Source: an uncultured Prevotellaceae bacterium (GTDB taxonomy: Bacteria > Bacteroidota > Bacteroidia > Bacteroidales > Bacteroidaceae). From it: DNA of 56,309 nt. The position numbers were made by a program, and so were the translations under genes. Of this stretch, positions 26,597-34,541 are shown piece by piece. The notes beneath the pieces were generated by a model. It did no database searches, was not told where the DNA came from, and was given only the letters and a program-made list of their open reading frames with translations. Within the stretch, counting starts at the first letter, position 1. Each line of letters opens with the position of its first letter. The stretch spans positions 1 through 56,309 of the forward strand of contig CADBAG010000013.1 of assembly GCA_902792635.1 (NCBI GenBank), in the 5' to 3' direction.

Positions 26597-27154
26597 ATGA
26601 ACAAACTGATATTAGCCAGCAACTCACCACGCAGGCATGAGTTGCTCAAAGGTCTCGACCTCGACTTTGAGGTCAGAGTAAAGAAAGGAGTGGGAGAGAA
26701 GTACCCCGAGAATCTCCCGGCTGAGAAAGTACCGGAATATATTTCAAAAGAGAAAGCAGCGGCTTATGACATCCAGGAGAACGAGACACTGCTCACAGCA
26801 GATACGGTTGTCATCCTCAACGGAGAGATCATGGGCAAGCCCAAGGATGCGGCTGAAGCCCATGAGATGCTGCGAAAACTCAATGGACATACGCACCAGG
26901 TCGTCACAGGAGTAAGCATAACAACGCTTGAGAAACAAGTATCTTTCTCTGATACGACAGCCGTGACCTTCCGAGAACTTACGGATAACGAGATTGATTA
27001 TTACATTGAACACTATAAGCCTTTCGACAAAGCCGGGGCCTATGGTGTTCAGGAATGGATAGGATATATCGGAGTAACGCGCATCGAAGGCAGCTTCTAC
27101 AATGTCATGGGGTTGCCTGTCGAACGCGTGTACGAAGCGCTAAAGGAGTTTTAA
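26597..27154 (+). CDS. Maf-family nucleoside triphosphate pyrophosphatase
   Basis: Maf/YhdE enzymes hydrolyse non-canonical or excess nucleoside triphosphates to monophosphates (house-cleaning). The 185-residue protein has the signature LASNSPRRHELL (6-17), the acidic DTVV motif (about 69-72), GKP (about 80-82) and DKAGAYGVQEW (about 144-154), all of which place it in the dTTP/UTP-type subgroup. It is 11 bp after the KdsC-like gene. The stop codon is directly followed by a palindromic repeat that probably terminates transcription. Confidence 0.93.
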   Translation: MNKLILASNSPRRHELLKGLDLDFEVRVKKGVGEKYPENLPAEKVPEYISKEKAAAYDIQENETLLTADTVVILNGEIMGKPKDAAEAHEMLRKLNGHTHQVVTGVSITTLEKQVSFSDTTAVTFRELTDNEIDYYIEHYKPFDKAGAYGVQEWIGYIGVTRIEGSFYNVMGLPVERVYEALKEF

Positions 27155-27236
27155 CGTAGGGGCGGCCCTTGTAGCCGTCCTAAGATGCTGATTGATGCTA
27201 TTATAGGGTAGGACGGCCACAAGGGCCGCCCCTACG
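27155..27236. repeat. CGTAGGGGCGGCC palindromic repeat, complete copy
   Basis: A 28-bp left arm (27155-27182) and right arm (27209-27236) are inverted with one mismatch around a 26-bp centre. It fills the gap between the convergent maf and threonine aldolase genes and can fold as a hairpin, so it may act as terminator. Related single arms are at 9294 and 44817. Confidence 0.9.
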
Positions 27237-27238
27237 AG

Positions 27239-28267
27239 CTAACCCAACGCCTCTTTAAGCACTTTGATGTCTTCATCCGTCGTTGCCCAACTGGTTACGA
27301 ACCGGCAAATGAGGTTATCATCATCAATTGGTGCCCACACCTCAAACAGCACCTTCTTCATCAGCGCTTCCTTCACTTTCTTAGGAAGGACAACAAACTG
27401 CTGATTGGTAGGTGAGTCATACGCCATCTTGAAGCCATGATCCATGAAAAGCTGCTTCAGTTGCATCGCTTTGTCAATGGCATGCTGAGAGATGCGGAAA
27501 TAGAGATTATCCGTAAAGAGGGTGTCAAACTGCAAACCTGCGATACGACCTTTGGCAAGCAGCGCTCCATGGCGCTTGATGATTGTGAAGATATACTTCG
27601 GTGCACGTGTGTTCGTATAAACCACAGCCTCACCGAAAAAAGCTCCTACTTTTGTGCCGCCAATATAGAACACGTCGCAGTGGGAGGCGAGGAACTTCAT
27701 GTCTATATCGTTCTCCTTCGACATCATGCCGTAGCCTAAACGCGCTCCGTCGACGAAGAGATAGAGATGATATTTCTTGCAGACATCATAGAGGTCGCTC
27801 AGTTCCTGGCGTGAATAGAGTGCGCCTAACTCTGTCGGGAAGGTGATATAAACCATGCCCGGTTGCACCATATGAGGATAGGTCTCATCTTCATAGAAAG
27901 CTTTAAGATAATCTTCCAACTGCTTAGCATGCAGTTTACTGTCTTTACTTGGAAGAGCCAATACCTTGTGTCCGAAAGCCTCTACGGCTCCTGACTCATG
28001 TACATTGATATGACCTGTTTCAGTACAGATTACGCCCTCACAACCTTGAAGGAGAGAATCGATGACCGTCGTATTCGTCTGTGATCCGCCAACAAGAAAA
28101 TAAACTTCTGCCTCAGGCATTCCACAAAGCTTACGGATCTTCTCTTTTGCCGACTGCGTGTATTTATCGAAACCATATCCCGAGCTCTTCTCATCATTAG
28201 TCTCAATCAAGCGGTGCAGTATCTCGGGGACTGCACCGTTGTTGTAATCACTTTCGAAAGATACCAT
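27239..28267 (-). CDS. Low-specificity threonine aldolase
   Basis: This PLP enzyme cleaves L-threonine (and allo-threonine) to glycine and acetaldehyde. The 342-residue protein fits the aspartate-aminotransferase-fold family: the glycine-rich loop VGGSQTNTTV (59-68), D173 in FVDGARLGYG that binds the PLP nitrogen, and the Schiff-base lysine K206 in YIGGTKVGAFFGE. The start codon overlaps the stop of the lipoprotein gene by one base (TAATG), so the two are translationally coupled. Confidence 0.93.
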   Translation of the reverse strand: MVSFESDYNNGAVPEILHRLIETNDEKSSGYGFDKYTQSAKEKIRKLCGMPEAEVYFLVGGSQTNTTVIDSLLQGCEGVICTETGHINVHESGAVEAFGHKVLALPSKDSKLHAKQLEDYLKAFYEDETYPHMVQPGMVYITFPTELGALYSRQELSDLYDVCKKYHLYLFVDGARLGYGMMSKENDIDMKFLASHCDVFYIGGTKVGAFFGEAVVYTNTRAPKYIFTIIKRHGALLAKGRIAGLQFDTLFTDNLYFRISQHAIDKAMQLKQLFMDHGFKMAYDSPTNQQFVVLPKKVKEALMKKVLFEVWAPIDDDNLICRFVTSWATTDEDIKVLKEALG

Positions 28268-28725
28268 TACTTCAACTTCAAGTCATAGTTTCCCGACACA
28301 GCCTCTTCGAGCTCGTCATTAACCATACGCAGGGTGCTGTCGCCGACGGCTACGAAATAGAGAGCATCGTCCTTGCCGGTAGAGAACTTCAGACCCTTCT
28401 TACCATTCTTGGTGTAAGGAGCGATGGTTCCCTTCTCATAGAACGTGTTCTTGACCTCAGTCTCCGTCTCCATATAATCTTCCTTCGCGGTGAAGTTCTT
28501 CTTCTGCGCATCCATGGCAATGCGATAACGGATGCCCTCGCAGTCAGCAGCAGGCGTCATGCCCTCATACACGAGCGAGTCACCGGCAACCTGAGCCGTC
28601 GTAGCAGTTGAGTCCGTAGTCGTAGCAGTTGAGTCCTGTACAGGAGCCGTCTTAGCGCTCTTGTTACCGTTGCAGGCTGTAAGCATTGCTACAGCTGCAG
28701 CCATAAGAATGAATGTTCTTTTCAT
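28267..28725 (-). CDS. Small lipoprotein, unknown function
   Basis: A protein of 152 residues with a lipoprotein signal: MKRTFILMAAAVAMLTAC, with the lipidated Cys at 18. A Thr/Ala/Ser-rich linker follows (about 19-55), then a globular region with KKNFTAKEDYMETETEVKN and a GKDDALYFVAVGDSTLRMV strand pair. The last part recalls small copper-resistance (NlpE)-like beta-barrel lipoproteins, since a pattern of reaction to YYxxDGD-type strands is present only weakly; I would not name it. The start is at 28725, because the promoter -7 box covers the more upstream ATG (28752). Confidence 0.75.
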   Translation of the reverse strand: MKRTFILMAAAVAMLTACNGNKSAKTAPVQDSTATTTDSTATTAQVAGDSLVYEGMTPAADCEGIRYRIAMDAQKKNFTAKEDYMETETEVKNTFYEKGTIAPYTKNGKKGLKFSTGKDDALYFVAVGDSTLRMVNDELEEAVSGNYDLKLK

Positions 28726-28749
28726 AATAAGATGTATTAAATCGCTGTG

Positions 28750-28781
28750 CAAAGTTATGTAGATTCATGATTCCAACCAAA
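28750..28781 (-). promoter_or_regulatory. Promoter of the lipoprotein-threonine aldolase operon
   Basis: On the minus strand TTTG (28778-28781) is followed after 20 nt by TAACTTTG (28750-28757). It fixes the lipoprotein start downstream of 28750. Confidence 0.85.
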
Positions 28782-28821
28782 TAAAAAAGAAGAATTGTTC
28801 GACACGTGCCAGCAAATAACG

Positions 28822-28908
28822 AAAAATCCCCATTCCACGATCTCGCGACTCGGAATGGGGCACCTTTTAACCTTTTAAAAACTAACCTAAACCTATTGAA
28901 ATGAATTA
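28822..28908 (-). ncRNA. Candidate small RNA of about 87 nt
   Basis: Between two divergent genes lies a TATCTTTG box on the minus strand (28915-28922), and 55 nt downstream a strong hairpin, CCCCATTCC/GGAATGGGG (arms 28852-28860 and 28828-28836), followed on the minus strand by ATTTTTCG. That gives a promoter-to-terminator unit of about 87 nt with no reading frame. The 5' part reads AATAGGTTTAGGTTAG, then TTTTTAAAAGG. It ends before the lipoprotein promoter begins, so it is not that gene's leader. The family is not one I can name. Confidence 0.55.
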
Positions 28909-28914
28909 ACGACC

Positions 28915-28922
28915 CAAAGATA
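28915..28922 (-). promoter_or_regulatory. -7 box of the candidate small RNA
   Basis: The minus strand reads TATCTTTG. A possible -33 (ATTG, 28946-28949) is 23 nt away, slightly beyond the usual spacing. It overlaps closely with the divergent htpG promoter. Confidence 0.5.
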
Positions 28923-28931
28923 ACATTTTTA

Positions 28932-28964
28932 TTTGAATAAGTTGTCAATTAATCGGTATTTTTG
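28932..28964 (+). promoter_or_regulatory. htpG promoter
   Basis: TTTG at 28932-28935 is followed after 21 nt by TATTTTTG (28957-28964). The leader to the htpG ATG would be about 117 nt. Confidence 0.6.
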
Positions 28965-29087
28965 CGCAATAAGTTGAAAATACTCATTTCCCTTTACATT
29001 TTTGCCTTATTAACGGTTTCATATGCTTGTTTGGCATACTTATTGTAATGTTCGAGGCAGTAATAACAAGAAAAAACGTAGATTGCA

Positions 29088-31142
29088 ATGAAAAAAGGCA
29101 ATATTGGGGTTACAACCGAGAACATTTTCCCCGTTATCAAAAAGTTTCTCTATTCAGATCATGAGATTTTCCTCCGCGAGATGGTGTCCAACGCTGTTGA
29201 TGCCACGCAGAAGCTGAAGACGCTTCAGCAACAGGGTGACTTTAAAGGCGATGCCGGTGACCTCACGGTCCATATCTCTTTGGACAAGGATGCGAAGACA
29301 CTGACCATCAGCGACCGCGGTATCGGTATGACCGCTGAGGAGATCGATAAATACATCAACCAGATCGCTTTCTCAGGCGTCACCGACTTCCTCGCTAAAT
29401 ATAAGGATGAGGCTAACGCTATTATCGGTCACTTCGGCCTCGGCTTCTATTCTGCCTTCATGGTTTCCGACAAGGTGGAGATCATCACGAAGAGCTATAA
29501 GGATGGTGCTGTAGCTCAGCATTGGACCTGCGACGGTTCTCCTGAGTTCACCCTTGAGGATACGGAGAAGGCTGACCGTGGTACAGATATCATCCTGCAC
29601 ATCTCCGACGACTGCAAGGAGTACCTTGACAAGGTTAAGATCACGGAGCTGCTGAATAAGTATTGTCGCTTCATGCCGGTGCCTATCGCCTTCGGTAAGA
29701 AGACTGAGTGGAAAGACGGCAAGGAGGTTGAGACGAGCGAAGACAATATCATCAACAATATCGAGCCACTGTGGACCAAGGCTCCTTCAACATTGAAGGA
29801 CGAGGACTACAAGAAGTTCTACCGTGAGCTTTATCCGATGCAGGATGAGCCGATGTTCTGGATTCATCTGAATGTCGACTATCCGTTCCATCTCACGGGT
29901 ATTCTCTACTTCCCGCGCGTCCACACGAATATCGACCTGCAACGCAACAAGATTCAGCTCTATTGCAACCAGGTGTTCGTCACCGATCAGGTGGAGGGTA
30001 TCGTTCCTGACTTCCTCACACTGCTCCATGGTGTCATCGACTCACCGGATATCCCATTGAACGTGAGCCGCTCTTACCTGCAGAGTGATGCCAACGTGAA
30101 GAAGATCTCCACGTATATTACGAAGAAAGTCGCTGACCGCCTGCAGCAGACATTCAAGGACGACCGCAAGGATTATGAGAAGAAATGGGATGATCTGAAA
30201 CTCTTCATCAACTACGGCATGCTGTCGCAGGAAGATTTCTACGACCGTGCCAAGGACTTCGCCCTCTTCAAGGATGTCGACGGCAAGTACTTCACCTTCG
30301 ATGAGTACAAGACGCTCATCAAAGATAACCAGACGGATAAAGACGGCAACCTCGTCTACCTCTATGCGACAAACAAAGAGGAGCAGTACACCTATATCAA
30401 GGCTGCGCAGGACAAGGGCTACAGCGTGCTGCTGCTTGACGGCCAGCTCGATGTGCCTATGGTGAGCATGCTTGAGCAGAAGTTCGAGAAGAGCCGCTTC
30501 TCCCGTGTCGACGCCGATATCATCGATCGCCTCATCGTCAAGGCTGATGCCAAGAAAGAGGAGATGGAGAAGGATGACCGTGACAAATTGACAGAGGTCT
30601 TCCGCTCTCAGATGCCACAAGGGCAGACGGCTAACTATGCTGTCGATGTACAGGCACTCGGTGAGACCACGGCTCCGGTCGTCATCACGCAGAGCGAGTA
30701 TATGCGTCGTATGAAGGAGATGAGCAAGTTCCAGCCCGGCATGAGCTTCTACAGTCAGATGCCCGACTCTTACATGGTCGTGCTCAACTCTGACCACAAG
30801 CTCGTGAAAGAGGTGCTCGACGATACGAAGAAGAGCGTGGAGGCTGAACTCAAGCCGATAGAAAGCGATCTCAAAGGTCAGGAGGCCCGTCTCGCTGCCT
30901 TGCATCAGAGTCAGGCTAATAAGAAACCGGAGGAGATCACGAAGGAAGAGAAAGACGACCTGCAAAACACTGAGAAGGTCATCAACGATGAGCGCAGCAA
31001 GAAGAACAAGATTCTTGACGACTACGCCAAGGACAACAAGATCGTGCATCAGCTCATCGACCTCGCACTCCTTCAGAACGGTATGCTGAAAGGTGAGGCC
31101 CTCGACAAGTTCCTCAAGAGAAGCGTGGAGCTGATTGGATAA
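29088..31142 (+). CDS. htpG: Hsp90-family chaperone HtpG
   Basis: HtpG is the bacterial Hsp90, an ATP-dependent dimeric cytosolic chaperone. The 684-residue protein has the GHKL ATP-binding domain with LREMVSNAVDA (about 29-39), ISDRGIGMT (about 74-82) and GHFGLGFYSAFMV (about 113-125). The middle domain has NVSRSYLQ (about 325-332), including the arginine that contacts ATP. The C-terminal dimerisation region has a charged helical insert (about 580-640). Length is a little above the E. coli protein (624). It has its own promoter and a strong terminator, whose stem also contains the start of the next promoter. Confidence 0.97.
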   Translation: MKKGNIGVTTENIFPVIKKFLYSDHEIFLREMVSNAVDATQKLKTLQQQGDFKGDAGDLTVHISLDKDAKTLTISDRGIGMTAEEIDKYINQIAFSGVTDFLAKYKDEANAIIGHFGLGFYSAFMVSDKVEIITKSYKDGAVAQHWTCDGSPEFTLEDTEKADRGTDIILHISDDCKEYLDKVKITELLNKYCRFMPVPIAFGKKTEWKDGKEVETSEDNIINNIEPLWTKAPSTLKDEDYKKFYRELYPMQDEPMFWIHLNVDYPFHLTGILYFPRVHTNIDLQRNKIQLYCNQVFVTDQVEGIVPDFLTLLHGVIDSPDIPLNVSRSYLQSDANVKKISTYITKKVADRLQQTFKDDRKDYEKKWDDLKLFINYGMLSQEDFYDRAKDFALFKDVDGKYFTFDEYKTLIKDNQTDKDGNLVYLYATNKEEQYTYIKAAQDKGYSVLLLDGQLDVPMVSMLEQKFEKSRFSRVDADIIDRLIVKADAKKEEMEKDDRDKLTEVFRSQMPQGQTANYAVDVQALGETTAPVVITQSEYMRRMKEMSKFQPGMSFYSQMPDSYMVVLNSDHKLVKEVLDDTKKSVEAELKPIESDLKGQEARLAALHQSQANKKPEEITKEEKDDLQNTEKVINDERSKKNKILDDYAKDNKIVHQLIDLALLQNGMLKGEALDKFLKRSVELIG

Positions 31143-31193
31143 GACTTCTATTAATCACGAATTGATTGGTTGATTACATAAATGTTATATTTT

Positions 31194-31240
31194 CGGCACG
31201 GCAAAGAGAAAGATAAGACAATTCTTTGTCGTGCCGTTTT
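31194..31240 (+). terminator. htpG terminator
   Basis: CGGCACGGCAAAGA (31194-31207) pairs with TCTTTGTCGTGCCG (31223-31236) with one wobble, followed by TTTTATTTT. The 3' arm contains the TTTG that serves as the nth -33 box. Confidence 0.9.
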
Positions 31241-31255
31241 ATTTTCTTATCTTTG
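31225..31255 (+). promoter_or_regulatory. nth operon promoter, inside the htpG terminator
   Basis: TTTG (31225-31228) is followed after 19 nt by TATCTTTG (31248-31255), a full consensus match. The TTTG is in the 3' arm of the terminator stem and the U-tract forms the spacer. Confidence 0.85.
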
Positions 31256-31307
31256 CGGGTAATTATATATTGTGGGCCGCACCCCGCAAACAATACCAAA
31301 GACAGAT

Positions 31308-31958
31308 ATGACACGGAAAGAGCGATACAAATATATTATTGATTATTTTAAGGAGAACCAACCGGTTGTTACCACACAATTAGAGTTTGGCTCTGCTTTC
31401 CAGTTATTGGTTGCCACCCTTCTTTCCGCCCAGTGTACCGATAAACGCATCAATGAGGTGACACCCGCGCTTTTCAAGCGTTATCCCACCCCTGAGCTTA
31501 TGGCGCAAGCGGAGCCCGAAGACCTGCTCGAGTTCATCCACAGCGTGAGCTATCCCAATGCCAAGGCTCGGCATCTCGTGGACATGGCGCGGAAACTTGT
31601 GAGCGACTTCAACGGGGTTGTGCCTGATAATACAGAAGATCTTACGAAGCTTCCGGGAGTAGGGCGCAAGACAGCCAACGTGCTTCAAGCCGTTTGGTTC
31701 GGCAAAGCAGTGATGGCCGTTGACACCCATGTCTATCGCGTAGCCCATCGCTTAGGACTTGTTCCATCAACAGCAAACACCCCTTTGAAAGTAGAGGAGT
31801 ATCTTGAGAAGAGCATTCCCGAAGAAGACATACCACGGGCTCACCATTGGCTCTTACTGCATGGGCGCTACGTTTGTCAGAGTGCTAAACCCAAGTGCGA
31901 CAAGTGCCCATTTGATAAGATTTGCCCTAAGCTGATGAAGGGTAGTAAACTTGAATAA
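31308..31958 (+). CDS. nth: Endonuclease III
   Basis: Nth is a bifunctional DNA glycosylase/AP lyase that removes oxidised pyrimidines in base-excision repair. The 216-residue protein has the helix-hairpin-helix LPGVGRKTA with catalytic lysine K121, the catalytic aspartate D139 in VDTHV, and the [4Fe-4S] cysteines C190, C197, C200 and C206 (C-x6-C-x2-C-x5-C). The ATG at 31308 is chosen over an upstream GTG at 31272. It heads a plus-strand operon: DUF2461 (27 bp on), sppA, lpxK, punA and thiL. Confidence 0.96.
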   Translation: MTRKERYKYIIDYFKENQPVVTTQLEFGSAFQLLVATLLSAQCTDKRINEVTPALFKRYPTPELMAQAEPEDLLEFIHSVSYPNAKARHLVDMARKLVSDFNGVVPDNTEDLTKLPGVGRKTANVLQAVWFGKAVMAVDTHVYRVAHRLGLVPSTANTPLKVEEYLEKSIPEEDIPRAHHWLLLHGRYVCQSAKPKCDKCPFDKICPKLMKGSKLE

Positions 31959-31985
31959 TTCATTTAACAAGAAGATATTAAATAC

Positions 31986-32699
31986 ATGGATATTAAGCTG
32001 ATAGAGAATTTTCTTACTGAGGTAGCAGCCAACAACAACCGTCCTTGGTTCCAAGAGCATAAGGCTGAATACGAGCGGGCGAAGAAAGAGTTTGAAGGTG
32101 GGGTAGAAGCCTTCATCAAAGAACTCTCGACCTTTGACCCGGAGATCTCTCATCTCACGCCAAAGGACTGTTGCTATCGCTTCTATCGCGATATCCGATT
32201 CTCTCCCGACAAATCACCTTACAAGCGTCACTTCGGGGCATATATTTGTGCACACGGCAAGAAGTCGCTGCGTGGAGGTTATTATCTCCATATCCAGCCC
32301 GGTCACTGCCTCATCGCTATCGGCTCCTATTGGCTTCCGACGAATATCCTCACCGCCATGCGCAATGAGATCATGGGAAACATCGACGAGTGGCGCCGCT
32401 GTGTAGAAGACGGTAAGTTCATCCACTACTTCGGCTATCCGAATGAGACAACGTGGGAGGGAGAGTTCCCGACAAGTGGCAAGGGATTTGGCATCAGCTG
32501 CTTGAAAAAGGCACCAAAGGACTTCCCGAAGGATTACGAGTTCCTCGATTATCTGAAGATGAAAGACTATTGCGTATGGAATAGGCTCGACGACAAGTTC
32601 TTTGAACAAAAGGACTGGACCAAGAAAGCCGCAACCATCTGCAAAGTGGCCAAGCCCATGATGGACTTCGTGAATAGTGTAGTTGATGATTATGAATAA
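31986..32699 (+). CDS. DUF2461 family protein
   Basis: This 237-residue protein matches the DUF2461/TIGR02453 family: an N-terminal FLTEVAANNNRPWFQEHKAEYE (about 8-29), then CYRFYRDIRFSPDKSPYKRHFGA (about 62-84, the most conserved part), GGYYLHIQPG and a helical C-terminus. There is no signal peptide and it is likely cytosolic. The biochemical role of the family is not known to me. It is 27 bp after nth and 30 bp before sppA, in what looks like one operon. Confidence 0.88.
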   Translation: MDIKLIENFLTEVAANNNRPWFQEHKAEYERAKKEFEGGVEAFIKELSTFDPEISHLTPKDCCYRFYRDIRFSPDKSPYKRHFGAYICAHGKKSLRGGYYLHIQPGHCLIAIGSYWLPTNILTAMRNEIMGNIDEWRRCVEDGKFIHYFGYPNETTWEGEFPTSGKGFGISCLKKAPKDFPKDYEFLDYLKMKDYCVWNRLDDKFFEQKDWTKKAATICKVAKPMMDFVNSVVDDYE

Positions 32700-32729
32700 C
32701 TTAATAATAATCCATTAATCTTTAAATAC

Positions 32730-34532
32730 ATGAAACATTTTCTAAGAGACGTCTTCGTCGTTATCGTAGGATTGGTGATCTTCAGTGCCGTAGCCACATG
32801 CATCGGTCTGATGGGCATCGTAGGAACAATGGCATCATCCGGTTCCTCCGCAGGAGTACAGGATGGCAGTGTGCTCGTTCTTAACCTTCAAGGAACCTTG
32901 CAGGAGCAAGCCTCGGATGCTACACCGATGGACATGATCCAAGGTAACGGCGAAGGCAACCCCGGACTGACGGATATGCTCTCCGCTATCCAAAAGGCAA
33001 AGAGCTCTGACAAGATAAAAGGCCTCTACATCGAGTCGAATGATATGGGCATGGATATGTCACAGGCCCAAGAGCTGCGCGATGCTATCGTCGACTTTAA
33101 AAAATCAGGAAAATGGGTCATCGCCTATGGTAAACAGTATGGCACACTTGCGTATTATATTGCTTCTTCAGCTGACAAGGTCTATTTGAACCCTATGGGA
33201 ATGATAGAATGGCAAGGCTTGGGAACAACTCCAATTTTCTTGAAAGACTTGTATAATAAATTCGGTATCAAATTCCAAGTGTTCAAATGTGGAAAATACA
33301 AGAGTGCTACAGAGACCTACACAGAGGATAAGATGAGTGGCCCCAGTCGTGAGCAAGCTCAGCGCTATGTCAGCTATGAATGGAACACCATCGTGGATGC
33401 CGTGTCGAAGAGTCGTAAGGTCAGCGCAAGGGATTTGAACACATACGCAGATAATCTTATTACATTCGATGGTGCAAAGTTGTACGAAAAATACAAGTTA
33501 GTCGATGGACTACTTTATAATGATGAGATAAAGAATGTCATCAAGAAGAAATTAGGTATTGATAAGGATACGGACATTCCTCAGGCAACAGTAGCAGACA
33601 TGCAGACGATTGACAACAGTACAGAAGGCGATAAAGTCGCTGTTTATTATGCTTCAGGAACAATCGTAGACGAGGTGCCACAACAGAACGCCTTTATGCA
33701 ACAACAATATATCGTAGGCGATGATGTCTGCAAGGATTTAAATGATTTGGCAAAAGATGACAAAGTAAAAGCTGTTGTATTGCGTGTCAACTCCCCCGGT
33801 GGCAGTGGATACTCTTCTGAGCAGATTTGGCATGCCGTAGAGATGCTGAAGAAAGCTGGCAAGCCCGTTGTCGTCTCTATGAGTGGATATGCCGCTTCCG
33901 GTGGTTATTATATCAGCAGTGGAGCCAATTATATTTTTGCTGAGCCCACTACGATCACAGGATCAATAGGAATTTTCGGAGCGATACCTACCAGTGCAGA
34001 ACTACAGAAAAAACTTGGAATCAAGTATGACGCTGTAGTAACCAATAAGAATGCCACTGCGGGTACCCCTGACTTGATGGGATTGGCCATGCTGAGTCCA
34101 TTCACTGCTGAGCAGAGTCAGAAACTGCAGACATATATCGACCAGGGTTATATGCTCTTCAAATCTCGCGTCGCTCAAGGCCGTAAACTATCGATGGCTG
34201 CCGTGGAAGAGCGTGCTCAGGGACATGTGTTTGTAGGTGCTGATGCATTGAAGCTCAAGCTTGTTGATGAGCTTGGTGGCTTAGATAAAGCCGTGGCTAA
34301 GGCCGCTCAGCTTGCTAAACTGAAGAAATATTATGCTCAGGACTATCCTGCTCCGAAGAGTTTCATCGAACAGCTGATGGATCAGACGGACAAGTCGAAG
34401 GGCACATTATTGGACGAGAAGCTCCAGTCGATCCTTGGCATCTACTATGCACCGTTCATGCTCCTGCAAAATGTAGAGGCTATGGGACCGGTTCAAGCCC
34501 GTCTGCCTTATATCATAACGAAAAAGAAATAA
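32730..34532 (+). CDS. sppA: Signal peptide peptidase SppA (67K type)
   Basis: SppA is a membrane-bound Ser-Lys protease that degrades cleaved signal peptides. The 600-residue protein has one N-terminal transmembrane helix (about 8-32) and two tandem ClpP-like domains, the long form. The general-base lysine is K191 in GKYKSATE (first domain) and the nucleophile is S390 in YAASGGYYIS (second domain). It is followed 9 bp later by lpxK, so the two are tightly coupled. Confidence 0.95.
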   Translation: MKHFLRDVFVVIVGLVIFSAVATCIGLMGIVGTMASSGSSAGVQDGSVLVLNLQGTLQEQASDATPMDMIQGNGEGNPGLTDMLSAIQKAKSSDKIKGLYIESNDMGMDMSQAQELRDAIVDFKKSGKWVIAYGKQYGTLAYYIASSADKVYLNPMGMIEWQGLGTTPIFLKDLYNKFGIKFQVFKCGKYKSATETYTEDKMSGPSREQAQRYVSYEWNTIVDAVSKSRKVSARDLNTYADNLITFDGAKLYEKYKLVDGLLYNDEIKNVIKKKLGIDKDTDIPQATVADMQTIDNSTEGDKVAVYYASGTIVDEVPQQNAFMQQQYIVGDDVCKDLNDLAKDDKVKAVVLRVNSPGGSGYSSEQIWHAVEMLKKAGKPVVVSMSGYAASGGYYISSGANYIFAEPTTITGSIGIFGAIPTSAELQKKLGIKYDAVVTNKNATAGTPDLMGLAMLSPFTAEQSQKLQTYIDQGYMLFKSRVAQGRKLSMAAVEERAQGHVFVGADALKLKLVDELGGLDKAVAKAAQLAKLKKYYAQDYPAPKSFIEQLMDQTDKSKGTLLDEKLQSILGIYYAPFMLLQNVEAMGPVQARLPYIITKKK

Positions 34533-34541
34533 TAATTGCCT

